DNA of 64,000 bases from Candidatus Rokuibacteriota bacterium (GTDB lineage: Bacteria > Methylomirabilota > Methylomirabilia > Rokubacteriales > CSP1-6): positions 186,001 through 250,000 of the forward strand of contig JAHFDN010000001.1 in the NCBI GenBank assembly GCA_023248995.1, in the 5' to 3' direction. Every line of letters begins with the position of its first letter. The stretch's first letter is position 1. Both the position numbers and the translations under genes were made by a program. The notes under the pieces are model-generated. The model ran no database searches and was not told where the DNA came from. It was given only the letters and a program-made list of their open reading frames with translations. Below, piece by piece: positions 19,152 through 28,201 of the stretch.

Positions 19152-19865
19152 CTACCGCTTCAGGAAACTGCCGTCCTCGACCAGGCTGCCGATGAGCGAA
19201 TGGAAGAGCAGGAGCCCGTCGGTCCCGCCGACCGCGGCCTCCGCGGCGCGCTCCGGATGAGGCATGAGCCCGAGCACCGTTCCCTCCTCGTTCACGACGC
19301 CCGCAATGTTCTCCACGGAGCCGTTGGGGTTGGCCTCTTTCGTCACCTCGCCCGCCTCGGTGCAGTAGCGGAACACGATCTGGCTGCGCGCCTTGAGATG
19401 CCGCAACGTTTCAAGGTCGGCGTAGTATTTGCCCTCGCCGTGGGAAATGGGCAGCTTGAGGACCTGGCCGGGGCGGAGGCCGCGAGTGAACGGGAGCTCG
19501 GCATTCTCCACGACGACATGCGTGGACTGGCAGCGATACTGCAGGCACTCGTTGCGCATGAGAGCGCCGGGGAGAAGCGTCGCCTCGCACAGGATCTGAA
19601 AGCCGTTGCAGGAGCCGAGGACGAGTCCCCCGCGGGCGACGAAGTCGCCAAGCGCCCCGACCACGGGCGAGCGGCCGGCGACCGCGCCGGCGCGCAGGTA
19701 GTCGCCGTAGGAGAAGCCGCCGGGAAGGATCACGCAGTCGTATTCGGACAAGTCGGTATCCCGGTGCCAGACGTATCTGACCGGCTGGTGCAGCACTTCC
19801 CCGATCACGTAGTGAAAATCGCAGTCGCTCCAGGTGCCCGGGAAAATCACGACCCCGAATTTCAT
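19152..19865 (-). CDS. purQ: Phosphoribosylformylglycinamidine synthase subunit PurQ
   Basis: PurQ is the glutaminase subunit that supplies ammonia to PurL. It has 237 residues with the class I amidotransferase features: oxyanion strand [16 protein letters not shown], nucleophile cysteine in [14 protein letters not shown], and the catalytic His/Glu in [18 protein letters not shown] ribosome-binding region lies upstream of the ATG. The 56-bp gap from purS contains no recognisable promoter. Confidence 0.97.
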   Translation of the reverse strand: MKFGVVIFPGTWSDCDFHYVIGEVLHQPVRYVWHRDTDLSEYDCVILPGGFSYGDYLRAGAVAGRSPVVGALGDFVARGGLVLGSCNGFQILCEATLLPGALMRNECLQYRCQSTHVVVENAELPFTRGLRPGQVLKLPISHGEGKYYADLETLRHLKARSQIVFRYCTEAGEVTKEANPNGSVENIAGVVNEEGTVLGLMPHPERAAEAAVGGTDGLLLFHSLIGSLVEDGSFLKR

Positions 19866-19921
19866 AGGCTCAGATCCTCCCCCTTTCGTCCGGCTACCCT
19901 CATCTTAAACGCTGGCCGCGT

Positions 19922-20188
19922 CTATGGCAAGTTCGGGCGGGTGCCCTCCTCCACGATCTCCACCGTGAAGTCTTCGGTCACCGGGTTGGCGAGGAGCCGC
20001 CGGCACATCTCCTCGAGTCGGCCGCGGGCCTGGGCCGACGCGGCGCCGTCCAGCTCCAGCTCCAGCAGCTTGCCCACGCGGAGATCCCGGACCTCCCGGT
20101 ATCCCAGGCCCTCGAGCGCGCGCTTGACGGCGCTCCCCTGCGGGTCCAGGATGCCGCGCTTCAGTCTGACGACGACGCGCGCGCGCAC
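19922..20188 (-). CDS. purS: Phosphoribosylformylglycinamidine synthase subunit PurS
   Basis: PurS is the small structural subunit that bridges PurQ and PurL. The track only shows it inside a longer ORF; the GTG at 20188, 2 bp after the purB stop, gives 88 residues of typical PurS sequence (ARVVVRLKRGILDPQGSAVKRALEGLGY, then TEDFTVEIVE). Its presence confirms the three-component FGAM synthase. Confidence 0.94.
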   Translation of the reverse strand: MRARVVVRLKRGILDPQGSAVKRALEGLGYREVRDLRVGKLLELELDGAASAQARGRLEEMCRRLLANPVTEDFTVEIVEEGTRPNLP

Positions 20189-20190
20189 GG

Positions 20191-21489
20191 TCAGGACGAA
20201 AGCCCGAGCCGGCGGTAGATGGCGTCCACGTTCCGGAGGTACCAGGCGGGATCGAAGCACGTCCGGATCTCCTCCGGCCCAAGGCGCGCCGCCACCTCGC
20301 GGTCCTGGGCGAGCAGGCTCAGGAAGCTCCTCTGCTCCCGCCAGGCCGTCATCGCGATGCGCTGGACGAGCTCGTAGGCCTGCTGGCGGGGCATCCCCGT
20401 CTCGGCCAGCTTGAGCAGCACGCGCTGGGAGTAGACGAGCCCGTAGCTCCGCTCGAAGTTCTCCCGGAGCCGCTCCGGGTAGACCTGGAGCCCTTCCAGG
20501 ATGCGTGCCATCTGGTGGAGCATGTAGTCCACCAGAATCGTGGAATCGGGGAGGATTACCCGCTCGACGGAGGAGTGACTGATGTCCCGCTCGCCCCAGA
20601 GCGCCACGTTCTCGAGGGCGGCCAGCGCGTTCGCCCTGACGAGCCGCGCGAGCCCTGAGAGCTGCTCGCACGACACCGGGTTCCGCTTGTGGGGCATGGC
20701 GCTCGAGCCCTTCTGGCCCTCGGCGAAGGGCTCCTCCACCTCCAGGATCTCGGTCCGCTGGAGCGTGCGGATCTCGGTGGCGACCTTCTCCAGCGAGGCA
20801 GCCACAATCGCGAGCGTCGCCGCGTACTCGGCGTGGCGGTCGCGCTGGATGACCTGGGTGGAGACGAGCGCGGGCTCCAGCCCGAGCGCGCGGCAGACTT
20901 CCGCCTCGACGTCGGGCTCCACGTGGGCGAAGGTCCCGACGGCCCCGGAGATCTTCCCCACGCGGACGGTCTCCCTGGCCCGCCGGAGCCGTTCCAGGTT
21001 GCGCCCTGCCTCCGCGTACCAGACGGCCACCTTGAGCCCGAAGGTGATCGGCTCGGCGTGCACGCCGTGGGTGCGTCCGACGGCCAGGGTCTCCTTGTGC
21101 TTCAGGGCGAGGTCTCGCAGCACCGCTTGGAGTCGCTCGAGCCCCTCGAGCAGGAGCTCCGAGGCCCGCTGGAGCTGGAGCGCCAGCGCCGTGTCGAGGA
21201 CGTCGGAGGCCGTCAGGCCCACGTGGACGTAGCGCGAGTCGGCGCCCAGGACCTCCTCCAGCTGCGTCAGGAACGCGATGACGTCGTGGCGGACGCGCGC
21301 CTCGATGGCATCAATCCGGCCTGCGTCCACGCGCGCTCCGGCCTTGATCCGGGCCAGCGCGTCGGCGGGGATGTGTCCCCGGCGTCCGTAGGCCTCGCAC
21401 ACCGCCAGTTCCACCCTGAGCCAGGCCGAGTACTTCTCCGCCTGACTCCACACCCGGCCCATCTCGGGGCGCGTGTACCGGTCGATCAT
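20191..21489 (-). CDS. purB: Adenylosuccinate lyase
   Basis: PurB acts twice in purine synthesis, releasing fumarate from SAICAR and from adenylosuccinate. The 432-residue protein starts MIDRYTRPEMGRVWSQAEKY, has the histidine motif VGRTHGVHAEPITFG, and carries the superfamily signature SSAMPHKRNPVSCEQL near residue 265. It begins 4 bp after the stop of the M16 protease gene, so the purine cluster appears to be transcribed from further upstream rather than from its own promoter. Confidence 0.98.
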   Translation of the reverse strand: MIDRYTRPEMGRVWSQAEKYSAWLRVELAVCEAYGRRGHIPADALARIKAGARVDAGRIDAIEARVRHDVIAFLTQLEEVLGADSRYVHVGLTASDVLDTALALQLQRASELLLEGLERLQAVLRDLALKHKETLAVGRTHGVHAEPITFGLKVAVWYAEAGRNLERLRRARETVRVGKISGAVGTFAHVEPDVEAEVCRALGLEPALVSTQVIQRDRHAEYAATLAIVAASLEKVATEIRTLQRTEILEVEEPFAEGQKGSSAMPHKRNPVSCEQLSGLARLVRANALAALENVALWGERDISHSSVERVILPDSTILVDYMLHQMARILEGLQVYPERLRENFERSYGLVYSQRVLLKLAETGMPRQQAYELVQRIAMTAWREQRSFLSLLAQDREVAARLGPEEIRTCFDPAWYLRNVDAIYRRLGLSS

Positions 21490-21493
21490 GGGC

Positions 21494-22759
21494 TCAGCGT
21501 CGCGCCAGCTCCCGTGGCAGTCGGCGCCGGTCCAGCGGGCCCAGCGTCAGGATCGAGAGCTGCTCCTCGTCCAGCAACCGGTGGATCAGCGCCTGGACGG
21601 CTTCCTCCCGGACGGCATCGATGTCCGCCAGCATCTGATCGAGCGAGAAAAAGGAGCCGAAGTAGATCTCCTGCTTCGCCAACCGGCTCATGCGGCTCGC
21701 CGTGGATTCCAGCGAGAGCATCAGGCTCCCCTTCAGGTGGTCCTTGGCGCGCCGGAGCTCGGCGGCAGTGACGCCATCCTTCTTGAGGGCGCGGATCTCC
21801 TTGAGGATCAGCTTGAGGGTTTTGGCGAAGCTCTCGCCTTCCGTGGCCGCGTAAATGTAGAGGAGCCCGGTATCGTGGTAGGCCTGGGTGCCCGAGTGGA
21901 TCGAGTACACGAGCCCCTGGCGCTCCCGCACCTCCTGGAAAAGACGCGAGGACATGCTTCCACCGATGATGTCGTTCAGCAGGTAGAGCGCGTGGCGCTC
22001 CGGGGCGGTATGGGTGAGCCCGGGGAAGCCCGCGACCATGTGCACCTGCTCCAGGGTCTTCTCGACGATGTCCACCGCCACCCGCCGGGCGGGCGCGGCT
22101 CCCTCCCGCTCGACCGCTCCCCCGGCAAGCCCTTCGACGCGCGGCGCCAGGAGCTCGAGCACCTGCTCGTGCTCGGAATGCCCGGCCACCGCCACGGTGA
22201 TCCGGGCGGGAGCGTACTCCTGCCGGAAGTGGCGGCAAATCGTCTCCCGGCTCAGGCTCTGCACGACCTCGCGGCGCCCGAGAATAGGCCGACCCAGAGG
22301 GTCGTCGGGCCAGAGGCGCTCGGCGAAGAGGTCGTGAATCAGGTCGTCCGGCGTGTCCTCCACCATCTTGATCTCCTGGAGGACGACCGACTTCTCCTTC
22401 TCGATGTCCTCGGCCGCGAAGAGGGGGTGGAGGAGGATGTCGGTCAGCAGGTCCACCGCCAGCGGCAGGTGCTCGTCCAGGACACTGACAAAGAAGCAGG
22501 TGTGCTCCTTGGAGGTGAAGGCGTCCATGTGGCCGCCCACCGAATCCATGGTCCGGGCGATCTCCGCGGCGCTGCGGGACTCGGTGCCTTTGAAGACCAG
22601 GTGCTCGATCAGGTGGGAGATCCCGCCGCGCTCCAGAGGCTCGTGGCGTGAGCCGGTGTCCACCCAGACGCCGATCGCGACCGAGCGGACGTGGGGCATC
22701 CGCTCGGTGATCAGGCGGATGCCGTCGGGGAGGATGCTCTTCCGGTACGCTTCCGTCAC
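21494..22759 (-). CDS. M16 family zinc metallopeptidase (processing-peptidase-like)
   Basis: This is a 421-residue pitrilysin-family protease with the inverted zinc motif HLIEH near residue 50 and the distal glutamate in EKSVVLQEIKM. It matches the single-chain bacterial MPP-beta/YmxG type, the gene commonly placed next to pnp. The C-terminal domain has the expected SSRLFQEVRERQGLVYSI. The start is GTG 10 bp after pnp. The substrate is unknown; other family members degrade signal or small unfolded peptides. Confidence 0.93.
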   Translation of the reverse strand: MTEAYRKSILPDGIRLITERMPHVRSVAIGVWVDTGSRHEPLERGGISHLIEHLVFKGTESRSAAEIARTMDSVGGHMDAFTSKEHTCFFVSVLDEHLPLAVDLLTDILLHPLFAAEDIEKEKSVVLQEIKMVEDTPDDLIHDLFAERLWPDDPLGRPILGRREVVQSLSRETICRHFRQEYAPARITVAVAGHSEHEQVLELLAPRVEGLAGGAVEREGAAPARRVAVDIVEKTLEQVHMVAGFPGLTHTAPERHALYLLNDIIGGSMSSRLFQEVRERQGLVYSIHSGTQAYHDTGLLYIYAATEGESFAKTLKLILKEIRALKKDGVTAAELRRAKDHLKGSLMLSLESTASRMSRLAKQEIYFGSFFSLDQMLADIDAVREEAVQALIHRLLDEEQLSILTLGPLDRRRLPRELARR

Positions 22760-22769
22760 CGGCCGATCC

Positions 22770-24884
22770 TCAGGCGTTCTTCCGCTTCTCCTTGTCGGCG
22801 AGCGCCGGCTGCTCCCTGAGCGCCATCTTGCGCGACAGCCGGATCTTGCCGTTGGGATCCACCTCGATCACCTTCACCAGGACCTCGTCCCCCTCCGCCA
22901 GGACGTCGGTCACGGCCTTGATCCGCGTCTCGGCGATCTGGGAGATGTGGAGCAGGCCCTCGGTCCCGGGCATCACCTCCACGAAGGCCCCGAACTCGAC
23001 GATCTTCTTGACCTTGCCGACGCAGATCCGATCCACCTCGACCTCGCGCACGATGTCCTGGATGATGGCGACAGCCTTCTGGACAGCGTTGTTGTCGGCC
23101 GAGAAGACCGTGACGCGCCCGTCGTCCTCCACGTCGATCTTGACCCCGGTCTGCTCCTGGATTCCCCGGATCACCTTGCCGCCCGGCCCGATGACCTCCC
23201 GGATCTTTTCGGGCCGGATCCGGATCGTGACGAAGCGCGGGGCGTAGGGGCTGAGCTCGGGGCGCGGCTTCTCGATGGTCTCCCGCATCTTCGCCAGCAC
23301 GTGCAGGCGCCCCTCGCGCGCCTGGGCCAGCGCGCGGCCCATGATCTCGGTCGAGACCCCGTTAATCTTGATGTCCATCTGGAGCGAGGTCACGCCCGCC
23401 TCCGTACCGGCCACCTTGAAGTCCATGTCGCCGTAATGGTCCTCGGTCCCCATGATGTCCGTCAGGATCGCCACCCGGTCCCCTTCCTTGATCAGCCCCA
23501 TGGCGATCCCCGCCACGGGCCCCTTGATGGGCACCCCGGCGTCCATAAGGGCGAGGCTTGCGCCGCAGACGGTAGCCATGGAGGAGGAGCCGTTGGACTC
23601 CAGGATGTCGGAGACGATGCGGATCGTGTAGGGGAAGGCCTCCTTGGGTGCCAGCACTGCTTCCACCGCGCGCTCCGCCAAGGCGCCGTGCCCGATCTCG
23701 CGCCGGCCCGGCCCCCCGAAACGCCGCACCTCGCCGACGGAGAACGACGGGAAGTTATAGTGGAGCATGAAGTGACGGTAGGATTCGCCAGTCAGGTCTT
23801 CTATTTTCTGTTCGTTCTCCCGCGTCCCCAGCGTCACGGTCACCAGGGCCTGGGTCTCCCCCCGGGTGAAAAGTGCGGAGCCGTGGGCGCGCGGCAGGTA
23901 GCCGACCTCCGAGCTGATCGCGCGGGTTTCCGTGGCGCGGCGCCCGTCCACCCGCACCCCTTTGTCGAGGACCATGCGGCGCACCTGGGCCTTCTCGACC
24001 TTCTCGAAGGCCTCCCTGCCCGGCCCCTTCAAGGTCGGGTCCGCCCCCAGCGCCTGGAACACGTCCTCGAAGATCTGGTTGATCGCCTGCGCCCGCGTCT
24101 GCTTTTCGTGGACGGACAGCGCCTGCGCGATCTTCTCGGCCGCGAGCTCGCGCACGCGCGTCTCCAGGGCGGGGTCCGCCGCCGCTTGAGCCAACGGCCA
24201 GGCCGGCTTCCCCGCGACGGCCCGCAGGTCCTTCTGGATCTTCGCCAGCGCCCGGCACTGCTCTTGGCCGAAGGCGATGGCCCGGAGTATCATCTCCTCC
24301 GGCACTTCCCTCGCCCCCGCCTCGACCATCAAGACCGCCTCTTCGGTTCCCGCGATGACGAGATCCAGCGAGGACACGTCGCGCTGGGCCTCGGTCGGGT
24401 TGGCGATCAGCAGGCCGTCCACCAGCCCGACGCGGACCGCGCCCACGGGGCCGTTGAAGGGAATGCCCGACACAACCAGCGCGGCGGAAGAGCCTACGAC
24501 GGCGAGGACGTCGGGGTCGTTCTCCTGATCGCCCGAGATTACCAGGTCGAGGATCTGCACCTCGTGCTTGAAGGCCTTCGGGAAGAGCGGACGGAGGGGG
24601 CGGTCGATCAGGCGGGAGGTCAGGATCTCCTTTTCCACCGGCCGGCCTTCCCGCTTGAAGAAGCCGCCGGGGATACGCCCCCCGGCATACGCGCGCTCGC
24701 GATAGTCCACGGTGAGCGGAAAGAAATCGACCCCCTCGAGGGGGGTCTTGGTCGCCACCACGGTGGCGAGCACCATGGTCCCACCGTAACGCACCATCAC
24801 CGCGCCGTCCGCCTGCCGGGCGACGCGCCCGGTCTCGAGCGTCAGGGTTCGGCCACCAATCTCAGTCGTCGTTGAATGCGCCAT
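22770..24884 (-). CDS. pnp: Polyribonucleotide nucleotidyltransferase (PNPase)
   Basis: PNPase is a trimeric 3'-to-5' phosphorolytic RNA exonuclease. At 704 residues it has both RNase PH domains (VDYRERAYAGGRIPGGFFKREGRP; ALFTRGETQALVTVTLG), the KH domain with GPGGKVIRGIQEQTGVKIDVEDDG near residue 560, and a C-terminal S1 domain (GKVKKIVEFGAFVEVMPGTEGLLHISQI). GGAGG lies 12 nt before the ATG. It follows rpsO by 99 bp, the widespread rpsO-pnp order. Confidence 0.98.
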   Translation of the reverse strand: MAHSTTTEIGGRTLTLETGRVARQADGAVMVRYGGTMVLATVVATKTPLEGVDFFPLTVDYRERAYAGGRIPGGFFKREGRPVEKEILTSRLIDRPLRPLFPKAFKHEVQILDLVISGDQENDPDVLAVVGSSAALVVSGIPFNGPVGAVRVGLVDGLLIANPTEAQRDVSSLDLVIAGTEEAVLMVEAGAREVPEEMILRAIAFGQEQCRALAKIQKDLRAVAGKPAWPLAQAAADPALETRVRELAAEKIAQALSVHEKQTRAQAINQIFEDVFQALGADPTLKGPGREAFEKVEKAQVRRMVLDKGVRVDGRRATETRAISSEVGYLPRAHGSALFTRGETQALVTVTLGTRENEQKIEDLTGESYRHFMLHYNFPSFSVGEVRRFGGPGRREIGHGALAERAVEAVLAPKEAFPYTIRIVSDILESNGSSSMATVCGASLALMDAGVPIKGPVAGIAMGLIKEGDRVAILTDIMGTEDHYGDMDFKVAGTEAGVTSLQMDIKINGVSTEIMGRALAQAREGRLHVLAKMRETIEKPRPELSPYAPRFVTIRIRPEKIREVIGPGGKVIRGIQEQTGVKIDVEDDGRVTVFSADNNAVQKAVAIIQDIVREVEVDRICVGKVKKIVEFGAFVEVMPGTEGLLHISQIAETRIKAVTDVLAEGDEVLVKVIEVDPNGKIRLSRKMALREQPALADKEKRKNA

Positions 24885-24983
24885 ACGTGCGTTATGCCTC
24901 CTGCTTCGGACGGGAATCGGGGAGTGGGTGAGATGAGGGGGAGCAGCGGCCGTGCTCGACGCCGGAACGCTCGGGACGCGCCC

Positions 24984-25253
24984 TCACCCGCGGATCCCGA
25001 GCTTTTCGGTCACGGCCCGGTAGCGCTCCCGATCTTTCTTTCGAAGATATTCCAGAAGGCTGCGGCGCTGCCCGATGAGCTTCAGGAGACCACGCCGGGA
25101 GTGGTGATCCTTCGTGTGGAGCTTGAAGTGATCGGAGAGCCCGTTGACGCGCTCCGACAGGAGCGCGATCTGGACTTCCGGCGAGCCGGTGTCCCCTTCG
25201 TGGATGCGGAACTGTTCGATGAGGCTCTTCTTCCTTTCGACGGCAACCGGCAT
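24984..25253 (-). CDS. rpsO: 30S ribosomal protein S15
   Basis: S15 binds the central domain of 16S rRNA early in small-subunit assembly. The 89-residue protein is full length, with the signature [21 protein letters not shown] and the conserved [16 protein letters not shown]. It is preceded by a leader of about 100 nt and a candidate promoter. In other bacteria S15 represses its own mRNA through such leaders. Confidence 0.98.
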   Translation of the reverse strand: MPVAVERKKSLIEQFRIHEGDTGSPEVQIALLSERVNGLSDHFKLHTKDHHSRRGLLKLIGQRRSLLEYLRKKDRERYRAVTEKLGIRG

Positions 25254-25394
25254 GTGCCGACTCCTCCAGGGGTCCCGACCCCTAATCGCCCTACCCCCGA
25301 GCCTAGGCCCGCAGAGGCGGGTTCCAAAAACGCTTGTTACTCAAGTGCTTACCGTTGTCACGCTAGCACAGGCGCGAGGGAAAGTAAAGGTGAA
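25254..25394 (-). promoter_or_regulatory. rpsO leader and candidate promoter
   Basis: On the minus strand TTTACT at 25383-25388 and TAGCGT at 25360-25365 are 17 bp apart, a weak sigma70-type pair just past the ribF stop. The transcript would start near 25353 and carry a leader of about 100 nt. Small inverted repeats in it (GTGCT...AGCAC, CTTG...CAAG, CCCGC...GCGGG) could form an S15-responsive structure. The assignment rests on position and AT content only. Confidence 0.35.
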
Positions 25395-26333
25395 TCACGA
25401 GGGGGAGAGCCGAACGCCCAGGAGCCGAGCGGCCGTCGCGACATCGCGCGCGACCTGGGCTTGGAGCGCCTCCGCATCCGGGAACTTCTGCTCGGACCTG
25501 AGCCGCTCGAGGAAGGCCAGCGTGAGCAGCTTGTCGTACAGGTCATCTGAGAATTCGAGAAGATGCGCCTCGACCCAGAACTCTCCCTCGCCGAAGGTCG
25601 GGCGGACGCCCACGTTGACCACGGCGCCCGCCTCGCCCTCCGCCCAACGGGCGCGCGCCGCGTAGACGCCCGGGGCGAGGATGAGCTCCCGCTCGGGCTT
25701 GAAGTTGGCGGTCGGAAAGCCGAGCCGCCGGCCGCGCCCCTTGCCCCGGGCCACCCGTCCGCGAACCGTGTACGGATGGCCCAGGAGCTGTCGCGCGCGG
25801 GCCACGTCTCCGACCGCGATGGCGTCGCGGATCGCGGACGAGGAGACGATCACGCCATCCACCGCGAGCGGCGGAATGACGTGGGCGACGAGGCCGTACC
25901 GGGGACCCACCTCGGCCAGCAACTGAGCGTTCCCCCGGGCGTCGCGGCCAAAGGTATGGTTGAATCCGACGACGACCTCCCGCGCTTTCAGCCGCCGCGA
26001 GAGCACATCTTGCACGAACGCCTCGGGCTCGATCCGGGAGAACTCCAGGGTGAACGGGATGATCACGGTCACGTCCATGCCCTCAGCCGCAATGCGGTCG
26101 AGGTTCTCGGACGGCGCGGTGATCGGAACCGGCGCCCTGTCGGGCCGGAGCACCGCGAGCGGATGGGGCTCGAACGTCAGCGCCAGCGCGACGAGCCCGA
26201 GGCTTCGCGCGCGCTCTCGGGCGGTGGCGAGGATCTTCTGATGGGCGAGATGGATCCCGTCGAAGGCGCCGAGAGCCACGACGCTGGCAGGGCTCTCAGA
26301 CGGGTAGGACTCGAGGCCTCGGACGATCTCCAT
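25395..26333 (-). CDS. ribF: Bifunctional riboflavin kinase / FAD synthetase
   Basis: RibF phosphorylates riboflavin to FMN and adenylates it to FAD. The 312-residue chain has the N-terminal nucleotidyltransferase (VVALGAFDGIHLAHQKIL; GFNHTFGRDARGN) and the C-terminal flavokinase (GRVARGKGRGRRLGFPTANF; GVYAARA; NVGVRPTFG; VEAHLLEFSDDLY). Its ATG lies 38 bp inside truB, an unusually long but in-family overlap; the N-terminal match argues against a later start. Confidence 0.96.
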   Translation of the reverse strand: MEIVRGLESYPSESPASVVALGAFDGIHLAHQKILATARERARSLGLVALALTFEPHPLAVLRPDRAPVPITAPSENLDRIAAEGMDVTVIIPFTLEFSRIEPEAFVQDVLSRRLKAREVVVGFNHTFGRDARGNAQLLAEVGPRYGLVAHVIPPLAVDGVIVSSSAIRDAIAVGDVARARQLLGHPYTVRGRVARGKGRGRRLGFPTANFKPERELILAPGVYAARARWAEGEAGAVVNVGVRPTFGEGEFWVEAHLLEFSDDLYDKLLTLAFLERLRSEQKFPDAEALQAQVARDVATAARLLGVRLSPS

Positions 26334-27219
26334 AGAGGATCCGCTCGGGTTTCACCCGCGCCCCTTCCTCCAGCACCCGCCCCACCCCGAGAAACTCCCC
26401 TCCGGCCCCGTACAGGCGGACCAACCCCCGCGGGGGAGCGCCGGCGGGCGGCACCGGCACCGTGCCCCCGTTGAGGAGCGCCTCGGCGGCGGCCGCGTCC
26501 AGCGTCACCGCGGAGCGATCGGCGAGGGCGCTCTCGGCGGGGAGGAGGTGCTCTCCGAGGAAGGCGCCGTCGCGGGCGTCGCGCAGCCGGGACCACGGGA
26601 TCGCGCGCTCCAGCGTGTACGGTCCCACGCGCGTGCGAACCAGCTTCTCCAGCGCGCCGCCTGGGCCCAGCGCGGCGCCGATATCGGCGGCGAGCGTCCG
26701 GACGTACGTCCCCCGCCCGCAGACGACGCGGAGCGTGAACGTGGGCAGCGCTACCGCTTCCAGGGCGAGGGAGTACACCCGCACTTCGCGCGGCTCCCGC
26801 TCCACCTCGACCCCCCGCCGCGCGAGCTCGTACAGACGGCTGCCGCCGTGGTGCAACGCCGAGTACATGGGCGGAACCTGTCGGATCACACCCACGAAGC
26901 GTCTCAGGGCATCTTGGATCTGGTCAGCGGCCAGGGCTGGAACGGGAGACGTCCGGAGGACCGCGCCCGCCAGGTCCTGGGTGTCCGTGACGACCCCCAG
27001 GCGGATCGTCGCGAGGTATTCCTTGTCGTGATCCACGAGGTACGGCATGAGCTTGGTCGCTTCGTTCACGAGAATCGGGAGTACCCCGGTCGCGTCCGGA
27101 TCGAGCGTGCCGCCGTGCCCGACCTTGTGGGCGCGGAGGAGCCGCCGGAGGTGGGCCACCGCATGGAAGGAGCTGATCCCCGGCCCCTTCTCGATCACGA
27201 GGATCCCCGATCGTCCCAC
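26296..27219 (-). CDS. truB: tRNA pseudouridine-55 synthase
   Basis: TruB makes pseudouridine 55 in the T-loop of tRNAs. The 307-residue protein has the catalytic aspartate in KVGHGGTLDPDATGVLPI near residue 40, the substrate-binding GVIRQVPPMYSALHHGG, and a C-terminal PUA-like tail. It lies between nrnA and ribF as in many nusA-infB operons. Confidence 0.97.
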   Translation of the reverse strand: MGRSGILVIEKGPGISSFHAVAHLRRLLRAHKVGHGGTLDPDATGVLPILVNEATKLMPYLVDHDKEYLATIRLGVVTDTQDLAGAVLRTSPVPALAADQIQDALRRFVGVIRQVPPMYSALHHGGSRLYELARRGVEVEREPREVRVYSLALEAVALPTFTLRVVCGRGTYVRTLAADIGAALGPGGALEKLVRTRVGPYTLERAIPWSRLRDARDGAFLGEHLLPAESALADRSAVTLDAAAAEALLNGGTVPVPPAGAPPRGLVRLYGAGGEFLGVGRVLEEGARVKPERILYGDRPRPRVLPV

Positions 27220-27228
27220 GCCGGGTCT

Positions 27229-28176
27229 CTACCGCCTGGCCAGGGCATCGGCCACGGACCGCAGGAGGAGCTCGCGCGCCTGGTCGAGACTCGCCCCGAT
27301 CGTGCAACCCGCGGCATTGGCGTGCCCGCCGCCACCGAAGGCCGCCGCGATCGCCCCGACGTTGACGTCCCCCTTGGCGCGCAGACTCACCTTCACCCGG
27401 CCGCCCCCCACCTCGCGGAGCAAGATGGCCACTTTCACGCTCCGGATGGAGCGGGGGTAGGTCACGAGGTCCTCGGCCTCCAGGAAGGCATCGGGAACGC
27501 TGCCCTCGGAGAGGGCCAGCCAGGCCACCAGGCCATCGGAGCTCACCTCGACACGGCCGAGGAGTTCCCCCAGCCGCTTCAGGTCCTCGGGCCTCCGGCC
27601 TTCGTAGAGCGCCCCGGCCACCAGGGCCGGCTGGGCCCCGTGCGCGACAAGGTCCGCGGCGATTCGGAGGCTCCTCGGGCTGGTGTTGGAATAGCGGAAG
27701 GAACCCGTATCCGCGTGGATCGAAGTGAACAAGTTCGTCGCGATCTCGGGCGTCAACTTGAAGCCGGCGGCGTGGATCAGCTCGTAGACCAGTTCCCCGG
27801 TCGCCGAGGCCTCAGGGTCAACCCAATTGAGGTCGCCGTACCGCTTGTTGTCGGGGTGGTGGTCAATGTTCACCACGCGCGTCCCCGCGCCGCGGACGCC
27901 CTCGAGAAGCCCATCGGTCCGGGACGGATCCGGACAGTCGCCAAGGATGACGAGGTCGAAAGGTCCGGGGGCCGTTCGCCACCACTGGATCAGCGGGGCC
28001 CCAGGCAGGAACCCGAAGAGCGCGGGGACGGGATGCGGTCCGGCGAGCGTCACCGGCGTCCCGGCGTCGAGAAGCGCGAGCCCCAGCGCGAGCTCGGCGC
28101 CCAGCAGATCGCCGTCGGGCTGCACGGTCCCCAGGATGAGCACGCTCCCCCGCGGCCGGGAGAGCAGCTCCACCAC
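27229..28176 (-). CDS. DHH-family phosphoesterase, NrnA-like nanoRNase/pAp phosphatase
   Basis: NrnA-type enzymes degrade 2-5-mer RNA and dephosphorylate pAp. The 315-residue protein has motif II (LGDCPDP, D80), the DHH motif (NIDHHPDN, 105-107), motif IV (HADTGSFRYSNTSP) and the DHHA1 glycine-rich end (FGGGGHANAAG). The first metal-binding motif, normally HxxPDGD, reads TVQPDGD, so the usual histidine ligand is threonine. The GTG at 28176 is the earliest start in frame and abuts GGGAGG, so a second GTG at 28173 is equally possible. Confidence 0.9.
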   Translation of the reverse strand: MVELLSRPRGSVLILGTVQPDGDLLGAELALGLALLDAGTPVTLAGPHPVPALFGFLPGAPLIQWWRTAPGPFDLVILGDCPDPSRTDGLLEGVRGAGTRVVNIDHHPDNKRYGDLNWVDPEASATGELVYELIHAAGFKLTPEIATNLFTSIHADTGSFRYSNTSPRSLRIAADLVAHGAQPALVAGALYEGRRPEDLKRLGELLGRVEVSSDGLVAWLALSEGSVPDAFLEAEDLVTYPRSIRSVKVAILLREVGGGRVKVSLRAKGDVNVGAIAAAFGGGGHANAAGCTIGASLDQARELLLRSVADALARR

Positions 28177-28201
28177 CTCCCTCGGAACCTTCGCCGCGAC
28201 G

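Noticed and set aside
22353-24875. 840-codon plus-strand ORF opposite pnp
   Set aside because: It mirrors PNPase codons, is rich in His/Arg/Asp/Leu and has no domain or start signal.
25310-25335. Possible terminator (CCCGC/GCGGG hairpin) before rpsO
   Set aside because: No T run follows the stem on either strand.
25395-26333. FMN riboswitch ahead of ribF or TPP riboswitch ahead of thiI
   Set aside because: Both genes lie inside overlapped operons with no room for a leader, and no conserved riboswitch core is seen.
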